Below, one piece after another: positions 5,941 to 9,164 of a stretch of DNA of 9,164 bases (position 1 is the stretch's first letter; each line of letters begins with the position of its first letter). Position numbers and translations under genes: made by a program. The notes beneath the pieces are model-generated. The model did no database searches. It saw only the letters and a program-made list of their open reading frames with translations, and was not told where the DNA came from. The stretch comes from Desulfobacteraceae bacterium (lineage in GTDB: Bacteria > Desulfobacterota > DSM-4660 > Desulfatiglandales > Desulfatiglandaceae), in contig DAOVUP010000030.1 in the NCBI GenBank assembly GCA_030632525.1, positions 1 through 9,164 on the forward strand, in the 5' to 3' direction.

Positions 5941-6551
5941 CAAACTCGATCGATACCTGTCATTTTCAGGAGCTGGCAGGGAAAGATCCGGAAGATGTCT
6001 GTAGATGCGCCTTATGCAGCTATGACAGCAATAAAGGTTGTTATACTTTGTCCGTATGGGGTGAAGATTATAATATATATCCTGGCGAGTCTAAAATAAT
6101 ACGTGTTCGGGATGGTAATTCGGATATCAATACTTTTTTCGGTCTTTTCATCCTTCATTATCTCTTGACATCAAAGGCGATACTCATAAGCAAAGAATGG
6201 ATATCAGAAAAAGACATCCCCGGCGGTGTTGCGTTTTTTCGTGGTCCACACGCAGTACCCACCCATTTAATCGTAGAACGATATGGAAATAATATTGCCG
6301 GATTTTCTAAGAAATGCGAGCAACTTGATGGCATTACACTACAAATGGCGGATCAAGCATACTCCTTTAGAATAGCACCTCGCATTCCTGTTGCAGTTCT
6401 ACTATGGGAGGGAGATGATGAATTTCCGGCTGAATCAAAAATATTATTCGATAGAAAAATTGCAGAACATCTGGCGCTTGATATCATCTTCGCGTTAGCT
6501 TTTGAAATATGTACAAGAATAGCGGCTTTTTCAGTCAACGGCCAACCCTAA
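5937..6551 (+). CDS. DUF3786-domain protein
   Basis: The 204-residue protein matches the DUF3786 family, which is of unknown function and found mostly in anaerobes. Characteristic pieces are a helical segment ending HYLLTSKAI (74-82), PGGVAFFRGPHAVP (95-108), and an aspartate-bearing helix before APRIPVAVLLWEGDDEFP (147-164) and ILFD (169-172). Five cysteines crowd the N terminus: Cys8, Cys22, Cys24, Cys27 and Cys35, with a C-x-C-x2-C core that could hold a metal or Fe-S cluster. The ATG overlaps the stop of the thioesterase gene as ATGA, with AGAGGG 6 bases upstream, so translation is probably coupled. The gene reads more AT-rich than its neighbours, especially at 6060-6200 and 6410-6500, which may reflect relaxed codon use or transfer. 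It is the last gene before the convergent junction. Confidence 0.85.
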   Translation: MTNSIDTCHFQELAGKDPEDVCRCALCSYDSNKGCYTLSVWGEDYNIYPGESKIIRVRDGNSDINTFFGLFILHYLLTSKAILISKEWISEKDIPGGVAFFRGPHAVPTHLIVERYGNNIAGFSKKCEQLDGITLQMADQAYSFRIAPRIPVAVLLWEGDDEFPAESKILFDRKIAEHLALDIIFALAFEICTRIAAFSVNGQP

Positions 6552-6570
6552 AAAGGAGGGTGGTTGACTG
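6532..6570. other. Inverted repeat at convergent gene junction
   Basis: CAGTCAAC (6532-6539) pairs with GTTGACTG (6563-6570), and an inner ACCCT/AGGGT pair adds 5 bp across a small asymmetric internal loop. The left arm lies in the last codons of the DUF3786 gene. The repeat sits between convergent genes, where a shared terminator is expected, but neither strand has a T-run after the stem. Factor-independent termination is therefore not supported. Confidence 0.4.
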
Positions 6571-6598
6571 AGCACTTAAACCTTCCCGGATTTACCCT

Positions 6599-7645
6599 CT
6601 ATTTCCCAAAAGGACATACGGGAAAGCGGCACTCATCACAATCGAGGCAGAGACCGCCGTGTGCCATTGCTGCAAAATCTTTTCTCGTGATCTTTTCTCC
6701 TGCCAATACCATAGGCAAAACCAGGTCAAGGATGGTGGTCCTGTGGAAAAGGACGCAGGCAGGCAGTCCCAGAACAGGGATGTCCCCGAAACGCCCATAT
6801 AAAAACATGGCCCCGGGAAGGACAGGTGTGCCATAGACCACGTCTTCGGCCCCGGCTTCTGCTATGGCCACTCGGGTTATGTCGTCCGGGTCAACACTCA
6901 TGCCCCCGGCCACTATGACCATTTCCGATCCCTTTTCAAGCAGATCTTTGATTTGTCCCATGATCACTGTCTTGTCGTCGGGTGAAAATGAAGTTCCTAT
7001 GATGTCGCATCCGAATGACTGTAGTTTTTTTCTGACGATAGGTGCGAATTTGTCATCAATGAGCCCACTGTAAACTTCATTCCCGGTGATAATTAACCCG
7101 GATTTGGGCTGTGACAGGGGTTTGACGGAAAAAATCCCACCTGCTTTTTCAGCGACCTCCACGCCTGCAACAAGATTTTTTTCATCAATAATCAAAGGGA
7201 TGGCCCTTGCCGCGGCTACGATATCCCCCTTTTCCACTATACTATTGGTGTGTCTGGACGAGCAGCAGATATCGGGAACAAGGTTGATCGCCATAAGGGC
7301 ATCCACGTCCACCTTCAGAAGACCCCTGTGTGCGGCTCTAAGGGAGATCTTCCCCTCCGAGGGATTTGGTTCAAAAATAACGCCATGTCCTGTTAATGCT
7401 GCACAGAGCCTAATCGCAGCATCGTCTTCGTGGACCTCCTCGGACTCAAGATGCAGTACAAACAGATGCTCCTTACCCACTCTCCTTAAGTGGGGCAGGT
7501 CCTCTTCTGATATAATGTGTCCTTTCTTAAATGCCGGTCCCTTAAACTGTCCCGGTCTGATTTCCGTGATATCATGAGCTAAAATGGTTCCCACCGCCTG
7601 ATCTATGGGAATGGGCGTTGCTGAAGACTTGAATTTGTTTGCCAT
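6599..7645 (-). CDS. Molybdopterin-binding (MoeA/MoCF-domain) protein with C-terminal cysteine cluster
   Basis: The 348-residue protein has an N-terminal MoeA-like part (PIPIDQAVGTILAHDI at 11-26, then GPAFKKGHIISEEDL at 36-50). A MoCF-biosynthesis domain at about 182-320 follows, with IITGNEVYSG (185-194) and the pterin-binding VAGGMSVDPDD (245-255). This matches a family of stand-alone molybdopterin-binding proteins common in clostridia and anaerobic proteobacteria, thought to act in molybdenum or tungsten cofactor handling. It is shorter than canonical MoeA (about 400 residues). The C terminus ends in a cluster Cys333-x2-Cys336-x2-Cys339-x4-Cys344, just before PFGK, a plausible [4Fe-4S] or metal site. 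The start is the ATG whose complement is at 7643-7645, preceded by AAGGGA about 8 bases away. It runs opposite to the genes on either side and has its own promoter candidate. Confidence 0.87.
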   Translation of the reverse strand: MANKFKSSATPIPIDQAVGTILAHDITEIRPGQFKGPAFKKGHIISEEDLPHLRRVGKEHLFVLHLESEEVHEDDAAIRLCAALTGHGVIFEPNPSEGKISLRAAHRGLLKVDVDALMAINLVPDICCSSRHTNSIVEKGDIVAAARAIPLIIDEKNLVAGVEVAEKAGGIFSVKPLSQPKSGLIITGNEVYSGLIDDKFAPIVRKKLQSFGCDIIGTSFSPDDKTVIMGQIKDLLEKGSEMVIVAGGMSVDPDDITRVAIAEAGAEDVVYGTPVLPGAMFLYGRFGDIPVLGLPACVLFHRTTILDLVLPMVLAGEKITRKDFAAMAHGGLCLDCDECRFPVCPFGK

Positions 7646-7702
7646 GAGAATGTCCCTTCTGGAATTAATAAGCGTTCACAGCTTCAGGATCAAAAATGCA
7701 AA

Positions 7703-7732
7703 AAAATACTCTACATTGAAATATCTTGTCAA
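7703..7732 (-). promoter_or_regulatory. Candidate promoter for the molybdopterin-binding gene
   Basis: Read on the minus strand, TTGACA (complement of 7727-7732, a perfect -35) is followed after 18 bases by TATTTT (complement of 7703-7708, four of six matches to the -10). Transcription would start near 7696, about 50 bases before the start codon. Confidence 0.5.
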
Positions 7733-7744
7733 GAAGTGGATGTT

Positions 7745-7754
7745 TTGTATACAA
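7745..7754. promoter_or_regulatory. 10-bp perfect palindrome, candidate operator
   Basis: TTGTATACAA is fully self-complementary and sits 12 bases upstream of the minus-strand -35. The T-x-G-T-x-x-A-C-x-A shape is that of operators bound by FadR-type GntR regulators, some of which control lactate/glycolate oxidase genes such as the one downstream at 8115. The regulator assignment is inference only. Confidence 0.35.
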
Positions 7755-7768
7755 TAAATTTGCTGGTT

Positions 7769-7813
7769 TCGTAAAAAGTCTCCAAGGCCGTCACTCCCGC
7801 GAACGCGGGAATC
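7769..7813 (+). repeat. MITE-like element, copy 2 (half-copy, inverted orientation)
   Basis: These 45 bases match the reverse complement of the right end of the 454-572 element (571 down to 527) at 41 of 45 positions, including TCGTAAAAAGTCTCCAAGG. They contain a hairpin TCCCGCG-AA-CGCGGGA (7795-7810). A second GC-rich hairpin, TCCCGC-G-GCGGGA, follows at 7814-7826. No opposite-end TCGTAAAAAGTC repeat follows, so the copy appears truncated or diverged beyond about 7845. Confidence 0.65.
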
Positions 7814-7896
7814 TCCCGCGGCGGGATTGGTCCCCCTGGATTCTAATTCAACACCGGCTCTATTTTATTGTTGCCGTTCCCAGATTTCCTTTTGCC

Positions 7897-7923
7897 TTGA
7901 CAAGTTTTGGAGCCCTTGATAAT
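7897..7923 (+). promoter_or_regulatory. Possible promoter for the FAD-oxidase gene
   Basis: A perfect TTGACA (7897-7902) is followed by GATAAT (7918-7923, five of six) with a short 15-base spacer. Transcription would start near 7930 and give an unusually long leader of about 185 bases. The 9-mer CTTGACAAG around this -35 also occurs, read on the minus strand, around the divergent promoter. Confidence 0.35.
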
Positions 7924-8114
7924 AGTTACTTTGTAGCTAAATCATAGCCATGTTGAGTATCGATTTTGAACCTAAGTCCTCTGATTTCTGTCTTGCCCAA
8001 GACTTAGAAAATATCGTATTGTTTTTGTTTTCCCTAACCTGAGATACTCGATCCGAAATTGTCTCTAAACCACGCCTTGGCGTGGTTCAGGCCCTAATTG
8101 CAGGAGGTCAACCT
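7924..8114 (+). promoter_or_regulatory. Long leader with nested inverted repeats upstream of the FAD oxidase
   Basis: No gene is seen here. The stretch holds GAGTATC (7955-7961) pairing with GATACTC (8043-8049). Within that, CTAAGTC (7972-7978) pairs with GACTTAG (8001-8007). An overlapping hairpin GTCTTG/CAAGAC (7990-7995 and 7998-8003) would compete with the right arm of the inner pair. A T-rich run (8018-8030) follows the inner stem at a distance. A GC-rich hairpin lies at 8068-8087. It may be a structured 5' untranslated region; no known riboswitch class was recognised. Confidence 0.35.
8068..8087. promoter_or_regulatory. Strong inverted repeat just upstream of the FAD-oxidase ribosome-binding site
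   Basis: AACCACGCC and GGCGTGGTT are perfect 9-base arms around TT. As RNA this gives an 8-bp stem closed by a CUUG loop, a notably stable tetraloop. It ends 14 bases before the AGGAGGT ribosome-binding site (8102-8108). No T-run follows, so it is not an intrinsic terminator. It could be an operator or an mRNA-stabilising or translation-control hairpin. Confidence 0.5.
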
Positions 8115-9164
8115 ATGGATATCATACCCAAAATTATCGAAATTGTTGGCAAGGAAAACGTATTTGATGACCGCGTTGAATGCATCAGTTATTCTCGCGA
8201 CCTTTCCGTTCATGAAGGGATCCCGGATGTGGTGGTCTTTGCTTTCACAACAGAGCAGATTTCTGAGATTATGCGGTTGGCCAATCAGGAAAAAGTTCCT
8301 GTTACGGTCCAGGGTTCAGGGACGGCTACAACCGGGGCATCTCTCCCTGTTGAAGGGGGGATATTGTTAGATGTTCACAGAATGAACAAGATCCTGCAGA
8401 TTGATAAAGAAAATTTCTACGCAAGGGTAGGGCCGGGTGTTATTTGCAACCAGCTTAATGCCGAATTAGGCAAGCAAAATCTTATGTTCCCCCCCAATCC
8501 CGGCAGTGAGGCCATAGCCACCATAGGGGGTATGATTTCCACCAACGCAAGCGGCCACCGGGCGGTCAAATACGGCACAGCAAGGGATTATGTGAAGGCG
8601 CTCAAGGTAGTCCTGGCGGACGGGACGATCATTGAAACCGGTTTCAAGACTCCTAAATCTTCCTTTGGATATGATCTGAACCGTGTTTTTGCCAGCTCCG
8701 AGGGAACCCTCGGGGTCATCACCGAGGTTACGGTCAAGATCCAGGTTCGTCCGGAAAGCAACGCCCTTGCCCTGGCTATTTTTAACGATCTTTTTGCTGC
8801 CGGGGCTGCGGTCACCGACATAATAGGCTCGGGTATCCAGCTTACCGCTTGCGAAATCCTGGATAAATACAGTCTGAAGGTTGTGGAAAAGGCCATTGAA
8901 AGGGATATCACCGGGATAGAGGCCATGCTGATCATTGAATCTGACGGTGTAAAAGAGACCGTCGTCAAGGACATGGAGAGAATCGGAGACATATGCAAAA
9001 AGCATGGGGTAAAGGAATTCACCTGGTCTGATGACCCGGCCAGGGCAGCCGAAATTATGGAGGCACGGGGGAAATTAGTGCCGACACTCTCAAGGATCAA
9101 GCCGGGCAACAGGCTGGTTGCCATATCAGAGGATCTGGGGATTCCTCCTACCAAGATCCCGGAA
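8115..9164 (+). CDS. FAD-binding oxidoreductase, GlcD/D-lactate dehydrogenase family (partial, 3' end beyond window)
   Basis: The frame is open for 350 codons to the window edge; full-length relatives have about 450-480 residues. It shows the PCMH-type FAD-binding fold. The pyrophosphate loop is PVTVQGSGTATTGASLP (62-78), and the long signature PPNPGSEAIATIGG (126-139) continues into STNASGHRAVKYGTARDYV (142-160). SSEGTLGVITEVTVKI (194-209) closes the domain. The C-terminal FAD-oxidase domain begins after about 215 and includes the RGKLVPTLSR block and ISEDLGIPPTKIPE near the edge. Such enzymes oxidise 2-hydroxy acids such as glycolate or D-lactate and pass electrons to an Fe-S partner often encoded just downstream. 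The substrate is uncertain. AGGAGGT is 6 bases before the ATG. The first glycine loop (GSGTATTG) departs from the common GAGTGLSGG. Confidence 0.9.
   Translation, partial: MDIIPKIIEIVGKENVFDDRVECISYSRDLSVHEGIPDVVVFAFTTEQISEIMRLANQEKVPVTVQGSGTATTGASLPVEGGILLDVHRMNKILQIDKENFYARVGPGVICNQLNAELGKQNLMFPPNPGSEAIATIGGMISTNASGHRAVKYGTARDYVKALKVVLADGTIIETGFKTPKSSFGYDLNRVFASSEGTLGVITEVTVKIQVRPESNALALAIFNDLFAAGAAVTDIIGSGIQLTACEILDKYSLKVVEKAIERDITGIEAMLIIESDGVKETVVKDMERIGDICKKHGVKEFTWSDDPARAAEIMEARGKLVPTLSRIKPGNRLVAISEDLGIPPTKIPE

Noticed and set aside
8105..8114. AGGT-CA-ACCT mini-hairpin occluding the FAD-oxidase ribosome-binding site.
   Set aside because: A four-base stem with a two-base loop is not stable enough to support a regulatory claim.
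8098..8370. A 90-codon plus-strand frame near the FAD-oxidase start.
   Set aside because: It overlaps the GlcD-like gene in another frame, and its start lies upstream of that gene's AGGAGGT site with no site of its own.
8466..9154. Two long minus-strand open frames opposite the FAD-oxidase gene.
   Set aside because: They overlap a plus-strand frame with unmistakable FAD-binding motifs open to the window edge; they are antisense shadows.

Overview
The window looks like a chromosomal stretch from an anaerobic, Desulfobacterota-type (deltaproteobacterial) bacterium. This is inferred from four things: a DUF3786 protein, a molybdopterin-binding protein with a C-terminal cysteine cluster of the kind found in strict anaerobes, a GlcD-type FAD oxidase, and dispersed palindromic elements with the core ATTCCCGCGAAAGCGGGAAT, which are common in such genomes. 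No species call is possible from sequence reading alone. There is no phage, IS transposase, CRISPR array, rRNA or tRNA.

Layout. Positions 2-376 hold the 3' end of a probable class A penicillin-binding protein. The next 215 bases contain three 9-bp tandem units and a 119-bp MITE-like palindrome with perfect 13-bp terminal inverted repeats. A helical-repeat lipoprotein gene (592-1965), an SMP-30/gluconolactonase-type beta-propeller gene (1995-2861) and a small carboxymuconolactone-decarboxylase-family gene (2989-3318) follow on the plus strand. A well-formed sigma70-like promoter, with an 8-bp-arm inverted repeat over its -10, precedes a DUF2461 gene (3425-4114). Then comes a tight run of four genes: a metallo-beta-lactamase-fold hydrolase (4163-5002), a TIGR04076-like cysteine protein (5040-5471), a PaaI-type hotdog thioesterase (5476-5940) and a DUF3786 protein (5937-6551, overlapping the previous gene by ATGA). 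The last gene converges on a minus-strand molybdopterin-binding protein (7645-6599).

The 469 bases between the molybdopterin gene and the final gene are a divergent regulatory region. They hold a minus-strand promoter, a 10-bp palindrome, a half-copy of the MITE-like element in the opposite orientation, a plausible plus-strand promoter and a leader rich in inverted repeats. The leader runs into a FAD-linked oxidase gene (8115 onward), which leaves the window after 350 codons.

How the genes fit together. No single pathway is proved. The 4163-6551 cluster is almost certainly one transcript and, through the thioesterase, may serve acyl-CoA metabolism or clean-up. Three proteins in about 3 kb (SMP-30-like, carboxymuconolactone-decarboxylase-like and UlaG-like metallohydrolase) belong to families with members acting on lactones or related ring compounds, which is suggestive only. 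The most interesting non-coding signals are the MITE-like pair, the promoter/operator at 3351-3391 and the structured leader upstream of the FAD oxidase. I did not find a convincing new multi-gene system; most of the window is ordinary accessory metabolism with several uncharacterised families.
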